From an uncultured Peptococcaceae bacterium (lineage in GTDB: Bacteria; Bacillota; Peptococcia; Peptococcales; Peptococcaceae): a stretch of DNA of 55,371 nt. The notes beneath the pieces are model-generated. The model was not told the DNA's origin, made no database searches, and was given only the letters and a program-made list of their open reading frames with translations. Positions 39,459 to 49,190 of the stretch are shown here, piece after piece (the stretch's first letter is position 1; each line of letters starts with the position of its first letter). The DNA lies in NCBI GenBank assembly GCA_900552455.1, contig URZX01000015.1, positions 1-55,371 on the forward strand, in the 5' to 3' direction. A program made the translations under genes and the position numbers.

Positions 39459-39536
39459 ATATGATTTTATAGTAGTTTATGCTTGTAGTATGTTACTATA
39501 AGATTAAAAATAAAAGGCTCATTTAGGAGGATAATT

Positions 39537-40835
39537 ATGAAGGTAGAAAAGAAACAGCTTGATAAGGTACAGGTAGAACTTACCATCGAAATCCCACAGG
39601 ATGAATTTAAGGAATACGTTGAAAAAGCGTACCGCGACAAGAAGGGTAAGATCAACATCCCTGGCTTCCGCAAAGGTCATGCACCACGCCAGCTGATCGA
39701 ACAGCACTATGGAAAGGATTTCTTCTATTTTGATGCAGCTGAACTCTGCGTTTTCCCTAAGTATGTAGAAGCGATCAAAGAAAACGAAGACATCAAGCCA
39801 ATCGCTGAACCTAAGTTCGACGTTGTGACGCTGGAAGCTGGCGAACCTTTCGTTTTCACTGCGACTGTTGACACGAAGCAGGAGATCACCCTCGGCGAAT
39901 ACAAGGGCATCGAGCTGGAAAAGGTTGACACGATTGTAACGGACGAAGACCTCCAGAAGGAAATCGACCACGCTCGTGAAAACACTGCGCTGATCGAAGA
40001 TGTTGAAGATGCAGACGCTGCTGTTGAAAACGGCGACATTGTTCTGCTCGACTTCTGCGGCAAGAAAGATGGCGTTGCTTTCGAAGGCGGCACAGCTGAA
40101 AACTATGAACTGACGATCGGTTCCAACAGCTTCATCCCAGGCTTTGAAGAAGGCATGGTCGGCATGAAGGTCGGCGAAGAAAAGGATCTGGATCTGACCT
40201 TCCCAGAAGAATACCATGCTGCTGATCTGGCTGGCGCTGCTGTTGTCTTCACTGTGAAGGTAAACGCGATCAAGCGCAAACACCTGGCTCCACTGGACGA
40301 TGATTTTGCAAAGGATGTCAGCGAATATGACACCCTCGATGAATACAAGGCACATCTTCGCGAAGATATGGAAAAACAGCGCAAGGAAGCTGCTGACAAC
40401 CAGTACAAAGCAAAGATCGCTCAGAAGATCACTGAGGATTCCGATGTAGTGGCTCCACAGTCGATGATCGAAAAGGAAGCTGAAGGCTATCTCAACGAAA
40501 TGACCTACAATCTCCGCGCTCAGGGCATTGAGATGGATATGTACTATCGTCTGGCCAACACGAGCGAAGAAGAGGTTAAGAAGGAATTCAACGAACGCGC
40601 TGAAGCTTCTGTTAAGCAGCAGCTGGTTCTGAGCGAAATCGCTGAACGCGAAGAAATCGAAGTCAGCGAAGAAGAACTGGACGCTGAACTGGACAAGCTC
40701 TCGAAGCTTTATCAGATGGAAAAAGATCAGCTGAAGCAGATCTTCATGGTTCAGGGCCAGATGGAAGCGCTGAGAAACAGCATCAAGTTTGAAAAGGTTA
40801 TGGATCTCCTGTTTGGTAGCGCTATCATCAAGTAA
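39537..40835 (+). CDS. tig: Trigger factor
   Basis: This 432-residue ribosome-bound chaperone with peptidyl-prolyl isomerase activity carries the ribosome-binding signature NIPGFRKGHAPRQLIE (about 39-54). The central FKBP-like domain has VLLDFCGKKDGVAFEGG and LTIGSNSFIPGFEEGMVGMK. A charged helical C-terminal chaperone domain follows. AGGAGG lies 7 bases before ATG 39537. It leads the tig-clpP-clpX set, an order typical of Bacillota and other bacteria, linking nascent-chain folding to proteolysis. Confidence 0.97.
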   Translation: MKVEKKQLDKVQVELTIEIPQDEFKEYVEKAYRDKKGKINIPGFRKGHAPRQLIEQHYGKDFFYFDAAELCVFPKYVEAIKENEDIKPIAEPKFDVVTLEAGEPFVFTATVDTKQEITLGEYKGIELEKVDTIVTDEDLQKEIDHARENTALIEDVEDADAAVENGDIVLLDFCGKKDGVAFEGGTAENYELTIGSNSFIPGFEEGMVGMKVGEEKDLDLTFPEEYHAADLAGAAVVFTVKVNAIKRKHLAPLDDDFAKDVSEYDTLDEYKAHLREDMEKQRKEAADNQYKAKIAQKITEDSDVVAPQSMIEKEAEGYLNEMTYNLRAQGIEMDMYYRLANTSEEEVKKEFNERAEASVKQQLVLSEIAEREEIEVSEEELDAELDKLSKLYQMEKDQLKQIFMVQGQMEALRNSIKFEKVMDLLFGSAIIK

Positions 40836-40882
40836 GGCAGGCGCGCTTCAGTAGACAGGAGCATTGAAAGGAGTTTACAACG

Positions 40883-41467
40883 ATGAGCTATCTTGTCCCT
40901 TATGTCATTGAACAAACTGGTCATGGAGAACGCTCCTACGATATCTATTCGAGATTGCTAAAGGACAGAATCATTTTCCTCGGTGGTGAGGTCACGGATG
41001 ATTCTGCCAATGCGATCATCGCACAACTTCTTTTCCTGGAAGCTGATGACCCAAAGAAAGATATTTACATGTACATCAACAGCCCTGGCGGTTCTGTAAC
41101 TGCCGGGCTGGCGATCTACGATACGATGCAGTATGTGAAGCCGGATGTCTGCACGCTCTGTGTGGGCATGGCTGCAAGCATGGGTGCATTTCTGCTCGCT
41201 GCAGGCGCGAAGGGCAAACGTTTCTCGCTGCCGAACAGCGAGATCATGATCCACCAGCCGCTGGGCGGTGCATCTGGTCAGGCGACGGATATCGCGATCC
41301 ACGCGAAACGTATCCTGGAGATCAAAGAAAAGATGATCCGCATTTTGGCGGAACGCACTGGTCAGGATCCTGAAAAGGTGCGCCAGGATACGGAACGTGA
41401 CAATTTCATGGAGCCGGCTGCAGCGCTTGAATACGGTCTGATCGACAAGGTCATCGACCGTCACTGA
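40883..41467 (+). CDS. clpP: ATP-dependent Clp protease proteolytic subunit
   Basis: This 194-residue serine peptidase forms the 14-subunit degradation chamber. The catalytic Ser is in [14 protein letters not shown] (near residue 98), His in [11 protein letters not shown] (near 123), and Asp in the DTERDNFM segment (near 172). The N-terminus [24 protein letters not shown] fits bacterial ClpP. AAAGGAG lies before ATG 40883. clpX follows after 16 bases, giving ClpXP from one transcript. Confidence 0.98.
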   Translation: MSYLVPYVIEQTGHGERSYDIYSRLLKDRIIFLGGEVTDDSANAIIAQLLFLEADDPKKDIYMYINSPGGSVTAGLAIYDTMQYVKPDVCTLCVGMAASMGAFLLAAGAKGKRFSLPNSEIMIHQPLGGASGQATDIAIHAKRILEIKEKMIRILAERTGQDPEKVRQDTERDNFMEPAAALEYGLIDKVIDRH

Positions 41468-41483
41468 GGAATGGAGTGCATCA

Positions 41484-42734
41484 ATGAGTAAAAACGACGA
41501 GCAAAACGAAGAAATCCGCTGTTCATTTTGCGGCAAATCGCGCGACGAGGTCAACAAGCTGATCGCTGGTCAGGGTGTGTACATCTGTGACGAATGCGTG
41601 AAGATCTGTGACGAGATCCTCGCTGAAAGTGCTGTGATGACGCACGCGGATTTCTCGCAGGAAAATATCCTCAAGCCTGCCGATATCAAGTCGGTGCTCG
41701 ATGAGTACGTGATCGGTCAGGACGAGGCGAAAAAGGCGCTCTCTGTTGCGGTGTACAACCACTACAAGCGCATCAATCACATTGACGACGCGGCGTCGGA
41801 CAACGATGTGGAGCTGCAGAAGACGAACATCTGTCTCATTGGGCCGACAGGGAGCGGTAAGACGCTTCTGGCGCAGACGCTGGCGCGTGTGCTGAATGTG
41901 CCGTTTGCGATCGCAGATGCGACATCGCTGACGGAAGCTGGCTATGTCGGCGAGGATGTGGAAAACATTCTCCTGAAGCTGATCCAGGCTGCTGATTTTG
42001 ACATGGATGCAGCCAGCCGCGGCATCATCTACATCGATGAGATCGATAAGATCGCCCGCAAGAGCGACAATCCGTCGATCACCCGCGATGTTTCCGGCGA
42101 AGGGGTGCAGCAGGCGCTCCTGAAGATCATCGAGGGCACGGTGGCGAACATTCCACCGCAGGGCGGAAGAAAGCATCCGCATCAGGAATTCATCCAGCTG
42201 GATACGACGAACATTCTCTTCATCCTCGGTGGCGCTTTTGACGGCATCGAGCAGATCATCGACCGCCGCATCGGCAAGGGAAGCCTGGGCTTCGCTGTGG
42301 ATGCCGAAGATGCGGCAACGTTGGCGAAAAAAGATCTGCCAACGATCAAGAAGATCGAGCCTGAGGATCTCCTGAAGTTTGGTTTGATCCCAGAGTTCAT
42401 CGGCCGTGTGCCATATCTCGTGACGCTGGAGCAGCTCGACAAGGAAGCGCTGATCCGCGTGCTCGTAGAGCCGAAGAATGCGCTGGTCAAGCAGTATCAG
42501 AAGCTCTTCGAGATGGACGATGTGGAGCTGGTCTTTGAGGACGACGCGCTGGACGCGATCGCTGAAGAAGCGCTCAAGCGCAACACCGGTGCGCGAGGCC
42601 TGCGTGCGATCCTGGAAAATGTGATGATGGACATTATGTTCGACATTCCAAGCCGCGACGACATTGCGCGCGTGCGCATCACCAGGGATGCGATCCTTGG
42701 CGCTGGCGCACCGCTACTGGAATACAAGGAATAA
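41484..42734 (+). CDS. clpX: Clp protease ATP-binding subunit ClpX
   Basis: This 416-residue AAA+ unfoldase feeds substrates to ClpP. The N-terminal zinc-binding domain has [11 protein letters not shown] and [10 protein letters not shown]. Walker A is [12 protein letters not shown] (near 120), followed by [13 protein letters not shown], sensor motifs and the GRVPYL segment. The C-terminus holds [13 protein letters not shown] hairpin terminator follows before lon, so read-through into lon may be limited. Confidence 0.98.
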   Translation: MSKNDEQNEEIRCSFCGKSRDEVNKLIAGQGVYICDECVKICDEILAESAVMTHADFSQENILKPADIKSVLDEYVIGQDEAKKALSVAVYNHYKRINHIDDAASDNDVELQKTNICLIGPTGSGKTLLAQTLARVLNVPFAIADATSLTEAGYVGEDVENILLKLIQAADFDMDAASRGIIYIDEIDKIARKSDNPSITRDVSGEGVQQALLKIIEGTVANIPPQGGRKHPHQEFIQLDTTNILFILGGAFDGIEQIIDRRIGKGSLGFAVDAEDAATLAKKDLPTIKKIEPEDLLKFGLIPEFIGRVPYLVTLEQLDKEALIRVLVEPKNALVKQYQKLFEMDDVELVFEDDALDAIAEEALKRNTGARGLRAILENVMMDIMFDIPSRDDIARVRITRDAILGAGAPLLEYKE

Positions 42735-42738
42735 GATG

Positions 42739-42774
42739 AAAGGCTTTGCAAGGCTCTCTTTGCAAAGCCTTTTT
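42739..42774 (+). terminator. Terminator between clpX and lon
   Basis: A perfect 13-bp stem AAAGGCTTTGCAA/TTGCAAAGCCTTT (42739-42751 with 42760-42772). Its T run is short (four T), and no strong promoter lies in the 18 bases before lon. Confidence 0.75.
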
Positions 42775-42792
42775 GAATAAGGAAGTGATACG

Positions 42793-45153
42793 ATGAGTGC
42801 AATTAGAAGCGAACGTGGAGTGATGGTGCCGCTGCGCCAGTTGGTGCCGCTGCCAAACACAACGATCACCGTGGACATTGGCCGCGAGCTTTCCAAGCGT
42901 GCGGTGGATGCTGCCCGTGCGGAAAATGGCGAGATCTTTCTTTTCACGCAGATCCATCCGGATGTGGAGACGCCAGACATGGAGGCGCTTTATCCGATCG
43001 GCGTTCGCGCTGAGGTGACGAAGCTCGAAAAAAATACGGCGATCAACGGCTACAAGATCACCCTCGATATCGGTCAGCGTGTGCAGGCGCTGCAGCTTGA
43101 GGAAGAGGACGGCATGCTCATGATGCGCGTCTTCCCGATCTACGACGATTATTCGAGCGAAGCGGCGAAGGCGCTGACTCAGAAAACGGAAGCGCGTCTG
43201 CAGACGGAGCTTTTGCGGTTCAACAGATTGACGCGCAAGCTGAGCTCAGCGCAGCTGACGATGATCCAGAATCAGACAGACATCGCCAAGAAGATCGATA
43301 TCATGACGCATTTGGTTGTGAGTCAGATGGAAAATCGCTACGCGGTGCTTTCCAATGTCTATATCGATCAGCGGATGGAAAAACTCCTGACATTTTTGGT
43401 GCAGGAAAACGAGTTGATCCATCTGGAAATGACGCTCAACCAGCGCGTGAAGGCGGCGATCGATAAATCTCAGAAGGAATATTTCCTACGTGAAAAGATC
43501 AAGGTGATCCGCAAGGAGCTGGGTGAAGAGGTTGACAAGGACGCCGAACTCGACGAGCTTGAACAGAAGATCGAAGCTTCGCTCATGCCGGAGTCGGTGA
43601 AGGAGCGCGCGCGCAAGGAACTCAAACGCATGCGCAACTCAACGCCGATGCATCCGGAATACGGCAACATCCAGAACTATTTGGATTTCCTCGTGGGGCT
43701 GCCGTGGGGCATTTACAAGGAAAACGACCACGATCTGGTTTACGCTGCGAAAATTCTTGAAAAGGACCACTATGGTTTGGAAAAGATCAAGGCGCGCATT
43801 CTGGAATTCCTCGCTGTGCAGTTCAAGCGCGGCGACAACACCGGCTCGATCCTTTGCTTTGTTGGTCCTCCGGGGATCGGTAAAACCTCGCTGGCCCAAT
43901 CCATCGCGCGGGCACTCGGTCGCGATTTCATTCGCGCAGCCTTGGGCGGGGTGCAGGATGTGGCAGAGATCCGCGGACACCGACGCACCTATGTCGGCGC
44001 GATTCCGGGACGCATCATTCAGGGGATTTCTGACGTTGGCTCGAGCAACCCAGTGTTTCTCCTGGATGAGATCGACAAGCTGACGCGCGATTTCAAGGGC
44101 GATCCGTCGGCAGCGCTCCTGGAAGCCCTCGATCCTGAGCAGAACAATACCTTCAGCGACCATTATCTGGAAGTGCCATACGATCTGTCGAAGGTGTTTT
44201 TCATCACCACAGCCAACGACATCAACCAGATCCCAGGGCCGCTGCGCGACCGCATGGAGATCATCGAGATGTCCAGCTACACGGAATACGAAAAGCTGCA
44301 GATCGCCAAGCGCTATCTTGTGAAAAAAGCCATGGCTGCCTGCGGCCTGGAAAAGGGGAGCATTTCCTTCACCGATGGCGCGCTCAGGGAAATCATCACG
44401 CGCTACACCCGCGAGTCGGGTGTGCGCGAGCTGGAGCGCAAGATCGAGGCCTGCTGCCGTAAATTTGCCAAGGGCGAATACATCGCAGACGAAGCACTGC
44501 CAGCGCGCGTGACCAAAGCAAATGTGAAGGACTATCTCGGTAAGCCGCTGGTGGACCATCTCGCTACAAGCGAGGAGAACGCTGTTGGTGTCGCTGTTGG
44601 CATGGCCTGGACGCCGGTCGGCGGCGAGATCCTGCAGATCGAAAGCGTCGCCATGCCGGGCAAGGGCAATCTCATGCTCACCGGCCAGCTTGGCGATGTG
44701 ATGCGCGAATCCGCGCAGATCTCGCTGAGCTATCTGCGCAGCGTCGCTGCGCGCTACGGCATTGCCGATGATTTCGTCGAGACCCACGACATTCACGTGC
44801 ACGTGCCGTCGGGCGCTGTGCCAAAAGAAGGGCCGTCTGCCGGCGTGACGATGACGACCTCGCTGCTCTCGATGATGACCGGCAAGCCGCTGCGCCAGGA
44901 TGTCGCCATGACTGGTGAAATGACCCTGCGCGGCAAGGTGCTTCCTGTCGGCGGCATTCGCGAGAAGGTGACCGCTGCCCATCGCGCAGGCGCGAAGATC
45001 GTGCTCATTCCTGAGGATTGTCAGCGCGATATCGACGAGATTCCGCAGGAAGTGCGTGACGATCTGGAGATTCGCCTGGTCAAGCGCGTCGAGGACGTGT
45101 GGGAAGTTGCATTTGCCCAGATTGGCACCGGCGGAAATGAGGTGATCGGATGA
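42793..45153 (+). CDS. lon: ATP-dependent protease Lon
   Basis: This 786-residue AAA+ serine protease degrades damaged and regulatory proteins. It has an N-terminal LON substrate-binding domain (VMVPLRQLVPLPNTTITVDIG) and Walker A FVGPPGIGKTSLAQ near 362. The DEIDKLTRDFKGDPSAALLE block follows, then the C-terminal peptidase with the catalytic Ser in KEGPSAGVTMTTS (near 681) and Lys in GGIREKVTAAHRAG (near 723). Length matches bacterial LonA without a membrane insertion. It overlaps engB by 4 bases (ATGA). Confidence 0.98.
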   Translation: MSAIRSERGVMVPLRQLVPLPNTTITVDIGRELSKRAVDAARAENGEIFLFTQIHPDVETPDMEALYPIGVRAEVTKLEKNTAINGYKITLDIGQRVQALQLEEEDGMLMMRVFPIYDDYSSEAAKALTQKTEARLQTELLRFNRLTRKLSSAQLTMIQNQTDIAKKIDIMTHLVVSQMENRYAVLSNVYIDQRMEKLLTFLVQENELIHLEMTLNQRVKAAIDKSQKEYFLREKIKVIRKELGEEVDKDAELDELEQKIEASLMPESVKERARKELKRMRNSTPMHPEYGNIQNYLDFLVGLPWGIYKENDHDLVYAAKILEKDHYGLEKIKARILEFLAVQFKRGDNTGSILCFVGPPGIGKTSLAQSIARALGRDFIRAALGGVQDVAEIRGHRRTYVGAIPGRIIQGISDVGSSNPVFLLDEIDKLTRDFKGDPSAALLEALDPEQNNTFSDHYLEVPYDLSKVFFITTANDINQIPGPLRDRMEIIEMSSYTEYEKLQIAKRYLVKKAMAACGLEKGSISFTDGALREIITRYTRESGVRELERKIEACCRKFAKGEYIADEALPARVTKANVKDYLGKPLVDHLATSEENAVGVAVGMAWTPVGGEILQIESVAMPGKGNLMLTGQLGDVMRESAQISLSYLRSVAARYGIADDFVETHDIHVHVPSGAVPKEGPSAGVTMTTSLLSMMTGKPLRQDVAMTGEMTLRGKVLPVGGIREKVTAAHRAGAKIVLIPEDCQRDIDEIPQEVRDDLEIRLVKRVEDVWEVAFAQIGTGGNEVIG

Positions 45154-45752
45154 TCGTTAAAAATAGCAAATTTCTCATCGGCGCTGTGTCGCCGAAGCAA
45201 TATCCCGACACCGGCTATCCTGAGTTCGCCCTCTGCGGTCGCTCGAATGTCGGAAAGTCGTCGTTTATCAATCGCATCATCCGCCGCAAAAATCTTGCGC
45301 GCACCAGCTCACAGCCGGGGAAGACCCGCGAGCTCAACTACTACGAGATTGAAACCGATCTGTCGCCGTTCTATTTCGTCGATCTGCCGGGCTACGGCTT
45401 TGCCAAAGCGAGCCAGAAGGAGCGTGAAAAATGGGGACAGTTCATCGAGAACTATCTTCTGAAACGCGACGCCTGCCAGCTTGTGCTGCAGGTGATCGAT
45501 CTGCGCCATCCGCCGACCAAGGACGACATTGCCATGTATCAGTGGCTGCGCTATTACAATAAGCCTGTGCGGGTCGTCGCTACCAAAGCCGACAAGATCG
45601 CCCGTGGTCAGTACGAAAAGCAGAAAGCCCAGATCCGTAAAGCGTTGGAAATGCCAAAAGGCGAGGAGATCCTCTTGTTCTCCGCAGAAACTGGCCTCGG
45701 CGTCGACGCTGTGGAAGCGCTGCTTGAGCCGTATCTGCTGAGCAAAGAATGA
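45150..45752 (+). CDS. engB: Ribosome biogenesis GTP-binding protein EngB (YsxC/YihA)
   Basis: This 200-residue GTPase is needed for late assembly of the 50S subunit. It has G1 CGRSNVGKSSFIN near residue 30, the switch SSQPGKTRELNYY, G3 FVDLPGYGFAK, and the G4 block VATKADKIARGQ. Position after lon, with overlapping start, is the standard Bacillota order (lonA-ysxC). It ends at a strong terminator. Confidence 0.97.
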   Translation: MIVKNSKFLIGAVSPKQYPDTGYPEFALCGRSNVGKSSFINRIIRRKNLARTSSQPGKTRELNYYEIETDLSPFYFVDLPGYGFAKASQKEREKWGQFIENYLLKRDACQLVLQVIDLRHPPTKDDIAMYQWLRYYNKPVRVVATKADKIARGQYEKQKAQIRKALEMPKGEEILLFSAETGLGVDAVEALLEPYLLSKE

Positions 45753-45770
45753 GGTTTACAGTAAGAGACA

Positions 45771-45807
45771 CGGAGCGTTCGTGATCCGTCACGAACGCTC
45801 CGCTTTT
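45771..45807 (+). terminator. Terminator after lon-engB
   Basis: A perfect 14-bp stem (45771-45784 with 45789-45802) with a TCCG loop and a CTTTTC tail. Confidence 0.88.
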
Positions 45808-45825
45808 CATTTGCGCGCGGTGTGA

Positions 45826-45854
45826 TTGCGTCGGGAATTATTCTCTGCTATACT
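45826..45854 (+). promoter_or_regulatory. Promoter of the trkA-tgt operon
   Basis: TTGCGT (45826-45831), 17-bp spacer, TATACT (45849-45854), 30 bases before the trkA start. Confidence 0.72.
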
Positions 45855-45884
45855 TATACAAGACCAAAGGGAGAGGGAGATTCC

Positions 45885-47225
45885 ATGCAAATTGTCATTA
45901 TTGGCGCTGGTAAAGTCGGCTACAGTCTGGCGCGCATGCTGTCGAGCGACGAGCATGACGTGATCGTTGTGGAGCCGGATATTGAGCGCGGCAATATCAT
46001 CAATGAAAAACTCGACGTGCAGGTTGTCAATGGCAACGGCGCCAGTCCACGTCTGCAGCGGGCGATCGGAATCGGGAATGCAGATCTGGTGGTAGCGGTG
46101 ACGGACCGCGACGAGATCAACATGCTTTCCTGTACGTTCGCCAAGCAGGCAGGGGCCAAGCGCACAGTGGCGCGTCTGCGCGATATTGAATACGCCAACG
46201 ACATCGCTGCGCTGCGTCGGCTGATGCCGGAGGTGGATGTGTTCATCAATCCGGAGCAGGTCACGGCGGAGGTCATCAGCAACTATATTCGTATTCCGGA
46301 AGCGAAGAATATTTATTATTTTGACAAGCGCAAGCTGATGATGGTGGAGCTGCCGGTGGCGGCAGACAGTCTCGTCAATGGCAAGGCGCTGAAGGATCTG
46401 CCAAAGATCAAACCATTTCTGATCACGTCAATTTTGCGCGATGGTCGATTCATCATTCCAAACGGGAATGAGATCATCCACGAGAACGATTATATTTTCC
46501 TGATGACGCGCACAGAGGACATGAAAGAGATCGAACGCTCGTTGGGCTTCAAGCGCAAGGTCATCCAGGAGGTGATGATCCTTGGCGGCGGGCGCTTGGG
46601 CTATTATCTGGCGAAGATCCTGGAGCCAATGGATGTGCAGGTGAAGATCATCGAGCAGAATCTCAAACGCTGCGAATTTCTCTCCGGCATGCTCGACACG
46701 ACGATCGTCTTAAACGGCGACGTCGGCGATGCGGATATTCTCGCTGAGGAAGGCATCAGCGACGTGGACATTCTCGTGGCGTCTACAGACAACGACAAGC
46801 TCAACATTCTGGCCTGCCTTTTGGGCGCGCAGCTCGGCGCCAAGCAGACGGTGACGCAGATCCGCCGCACGGACTATATGCCGCTGATTCAGTCTGTCGG
46901 TATCGATGTGGCGGTGGATCCGCAGACGCTGACACGTGAGGCCATTCTCAAGCTCATCCGCAAGGGCAAGCTGGAATCGCTGACGTTGATCGATTCCGGC
47001 AGCGCCGAGGTGATCGACCTCATCGTCAACGAGGATCATCGCAAGATCTGCGGTCAGAAGATCAAGGACATCCCGTTCCCGCAGGGCGTGATCATTTCGT
47101 CCATCGATCGCAACGACGATGTCATCATCCCAAACGGCGAGGATGTTGTGCAGCCTGGCGACCGCATTACGATCTTTGTCGGCAAGCGCGCTGTGCGCAA
47201 AGTGGAAAAACTGATCAATATATAG
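45885..47225 (+). CDS. trkA: Potassium uptake regulatory subunit TrkA
   Basis: This 446-residue peripheral membrane protein gates the TrkH potassium channel-transporter in response to nucleotides. Two RCK repeats are visible: the first starts QIVIIGAGKVGYSLARML, the second VMILGGGRLGYYLAKIL near 230. Each is followed by a TrkA-C domain (IPEAKNIYYFDKRKLM and later SAEVIDLIVNEDHR). ATG 45885 follows AGGGAGAGGGAG; the in-frame upstream extension has no site and crosses the promoter. trkH starts 12 bases after its stop. Confidence 0.96.
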   Translation: MQIVIIGAGKVGYSLARMLSSDEHDVIVVEPDIERGNIINEKLDVQVVNGNGASPRLQRAIGIGNADLVVAVTDRDEINMLSCTFAKQAGAKRTVARLRDIEYANDIAALRRLMPEVDVFINPEQVTAEVISNYIRIPEAKNIYYFDKRKLMMVELPVAADSLVNGKALKDLPKIKPFLITSILRDGRFIIPNGNEIIHENDYIFLMTRTEDMKEIERSLGFKRKVIQEVMILGGGRLGYYLAKILEPMDVQVKIIEQNLKRCEFLSGMLDTTIVLNGDVGDADILAEEGISDVDILVASTDNDKLNILACLLGAQLGAKQTVTQIRRTDYMPLIQSVGIDVAVDPQTLTREAILKLIRKGKLESLTLIDSGSAEVIDLIVNEDHRKICGQKIKDIPFPQGVIISSIDRNDDVIIPNGEDVVQPGDRITIFVGKRAVRKVEKLINI

Positions 47226-47237
47226 AGGCGACTCAGT

Positions 47238-48680
47238 GTGAATCGAACGATCATTGGATTTTTAGGAAAGCTCATCATCCTCGTCGGCCTGTCGATGGTG
47301 GTGCCGCTGTTGATGAGCGTGTATGACAACGAACATATCATGGACGTCTACCTGACCTCGATCGCGGTGACGCTGGCCTGTGGCGGGCTTTGTCTCGGCA
47401 TTGGGCACGGGGCGAAAAGCCTGCTGCGCATCCGCGACGGGTTTCTTTTGGTGACGCTGGCCTGGCTCAGTGCGTCGTTTTTTGGCACAATGCCAATGTT
47501 TATGAGCGGCTACTTTCCAAGCTATCTCGACGCTTTTTTTGAAACACTCTCCGGCTTCACAGCAACCGGGATCACTGTGCTCGCCGAGGTGGAAAGTCTG
47601 CCGCGCAGCATTCTCCTGTGGCGGAGCATGACACAGTGGCTCGGCGGCATGGGGATCGTCGTACTCTTTGTGGCGATGCTCTCCGGCGTCAGCGGCAGCA
47701 CCCAGCTCTTGAACGCCGAGGTCACCGGTCCTGTGAAAGAAAAACTCAGCCCCCGCAGCAGCGATTCGGCGAAGATTCTCTGGATCATTTATCTGATCCT
47801 GACGCTCTTGAATTTTCTCGCCCTCGTCGTTTGCGGCATGGGGCTTTTTGATGCGGCCAACCATGCCATGAGTACCGTTTCTACCGGCGGCTATTCGACG
47901 CGCAACGATGGCATTCTTGCCTTTCCTCAGCAGAGCGTGCAGTGGGTGACGATGGTGTTCATGTTTCTATCGGCCTGCAGCTTCGCCATGTATTATCGCG
48001 TTTTCCGCCGGCGCAGTCTGCGCGTGCTCTGGCACAACGGCGAGTGGCGCTTTTTTGTGCTGCTCGTGCTGCTTTTTTCGGCGCTCATTGTGATCGTGCT
48101 CTATCCGAGCGGCGAATACGGCCTGATGGAAACGATTCGCATCGCGCTTTTTAATGTGGTGGCGCTTTTTTCGTCGACTTGTTTTGTCACCGTCGATTAT
48201 GACGTCTGGCCACCGTTTTTGCAGCTGCTCGTGCTGCTCATCATCTTCATGGGTGGCTGCGCGGGATCGACCGCCGGCGGGGTGAAGCTCGAGCGTGTGA
48301 TGATCCTTCTGCGCCAGTCGCGCAACGAGCTGCGCAATATGCTGCATCCGCGCATGATCACCAGCCTCAAGATCAACGGCAGCGTGATCCCGAACCGCGT
48401 CGTCATCAACGTCGCCATCTACGTCTTTCTCTTCGCGGCCATCATCATCTTTTCGACGTTTTTCGCCGCTGCTGTCGGCTTGCCGATGCTCGAAGCGTTC
48501 ACAACCTCGCTCACCTGCATCTGCAACAGCGGTCCGTCCTTCGGCGCGTATGGCCCGACAGAGCCGTTTTCCACGCTGCCGTCGGTGCTCAAAGCGTATT
48601 ACTGCGCGCTGATGCTCTTTGGCCGTCTTGAACTGTACACGATCCTCGTGCTCTTTTTGCCGCGCAACATCAAACATTAA
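47238..48680 (+). CDS. trkH: Potassium transporter membrane subunit TrkH
   Basis: This 480-residue integral membrane protein of the SKT family has about ten hydrophobic helices and four pore loops. Recognisable filter segments are SGFTATGITVLAE, STVSTGGYSTRNDG, and SLTCICNSGPSFGAYGP. The conserved MGGCAGSTAGGVKLERV stretch near 335 is typical of TrkH/KtrB. GTG 47238 is the apparent start, with a modest GAGGCG site inside the end of trkA. With TrkA it forms a cation-coupled K+ uptake system. ruvC follows after 19 bases. Confidence 0.94.
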   Translation: MNRTIIGFLGKLIILVGLSMVVPLLMSVYDNEHIMDVYLTSIAVTLACGGLCLGIGHGAKSLLRIRDGFLLVTLAWLSASFFGTMPMFMSGYFPSYLDAFFETLSGFTATGITVLAEVESLPRSILLWRSMTQWLGGMGIVVLFVAMLSGVSGSTQLLNAEVTGPVKEKLSPRSSDSAKILWIIYLILTLLNFLALVVCGMGLFDAANHAMSTVSTGGYSTRNDGILAFPQQSVQWVTMVFMFLSACSFAMYYRVFRRRSLRVLWHNGEWRFFVLLVLLFSALIVIVLYPSGEYGLMETIRIALFNVVALFSSTCFVTVDYDVWPPFLQLLVLLIIFMGGCAGSTAGGVKLERVMILLRQSRNELRNMLHPRMITSLKINGSVIPNRVVINVAIYVFLFAAIIIFSTFFAAAVGLPMLEAFTTSLTCICNSGPSFGAYGPTEPFSTLPSVLKAYYCALMLFGRLELYTILVLFLPRNIKH

Positions 48681-48699
48681 TCCCAAAGGAGGTGGGCGC

Positions 48700-49179
48700 A
48701 TGATCATCCTTGGTCTCGATCCCGGCACCGCCACAACAGGCTATGGCGTCATCCGTATGACCAATTTCAAGATCAGCTGCGTTGCTTACGGCGCCATCAT
48801 CACAAAACCAGATATGGATATGCCCCAGCGGCTTTCCGTCATTTACGACGACCTGGGACAGATCATTCGCCAGTATCACCCCGACGAAGTTGCCGTGGAG
48901 AAGCTCTATTTTGGCAAAAACATCACCACCGGCATCAGCGTCGGGCAGGCGCGCGGCGTCCTGCTTCTGCGGCTGGCACAGGAAAATCTCCCCATCGGCG
49001 AATACACCCCGATGCAGGTAAAGCAGGCGCTCGTCGGCTTCGGCCATGCAGAGAAAAAGCAGATCCAGTACATGGTGCAGAATTTTCTCAAGCTGCCTGA
49101 GCTGCCAAAGCCAGACGATGCCGCAGATGCGCTGGCCATCGCCATCTGTCATGCGCACAGTCGCAGCGGATTGTTATAA
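48700..49179 (+). CDS. ruvC: Crossover junction endodeoxyribonuclease RuvC
   Basis: This 159-residue endonuclease cuts Holliday junctions symmetrically. The RNase H-like active site is visible as LGLDPGTATTGYGVI (Asp 7), VEKLYFGKN (Glu near 66) and the C-terminal PDDAADALAIAICH with two Asp. ATG 48700 follows AAAGGAGG; an in-frame extension upstream lies in trkH. It overlaps the ruvA region, which begins 11 bases after its stop. Confidence 0.97.
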   Translation: MIILGLDPGTATTGYGVIRMTNFKISCVAYGAIITKPDMDMPQRLSVIYDDLGQIIRQYHPDEVAVEKLYFGKNITTGISVGQARGVLLLRLAQENLPIGEYTPMQVKQALVGFGHAEKKQIQYMVQNFLKLPELPKPDDAADALAIAICHAHSRSGLL

Positions 49180-49190
49180 TGGAGGAAATA

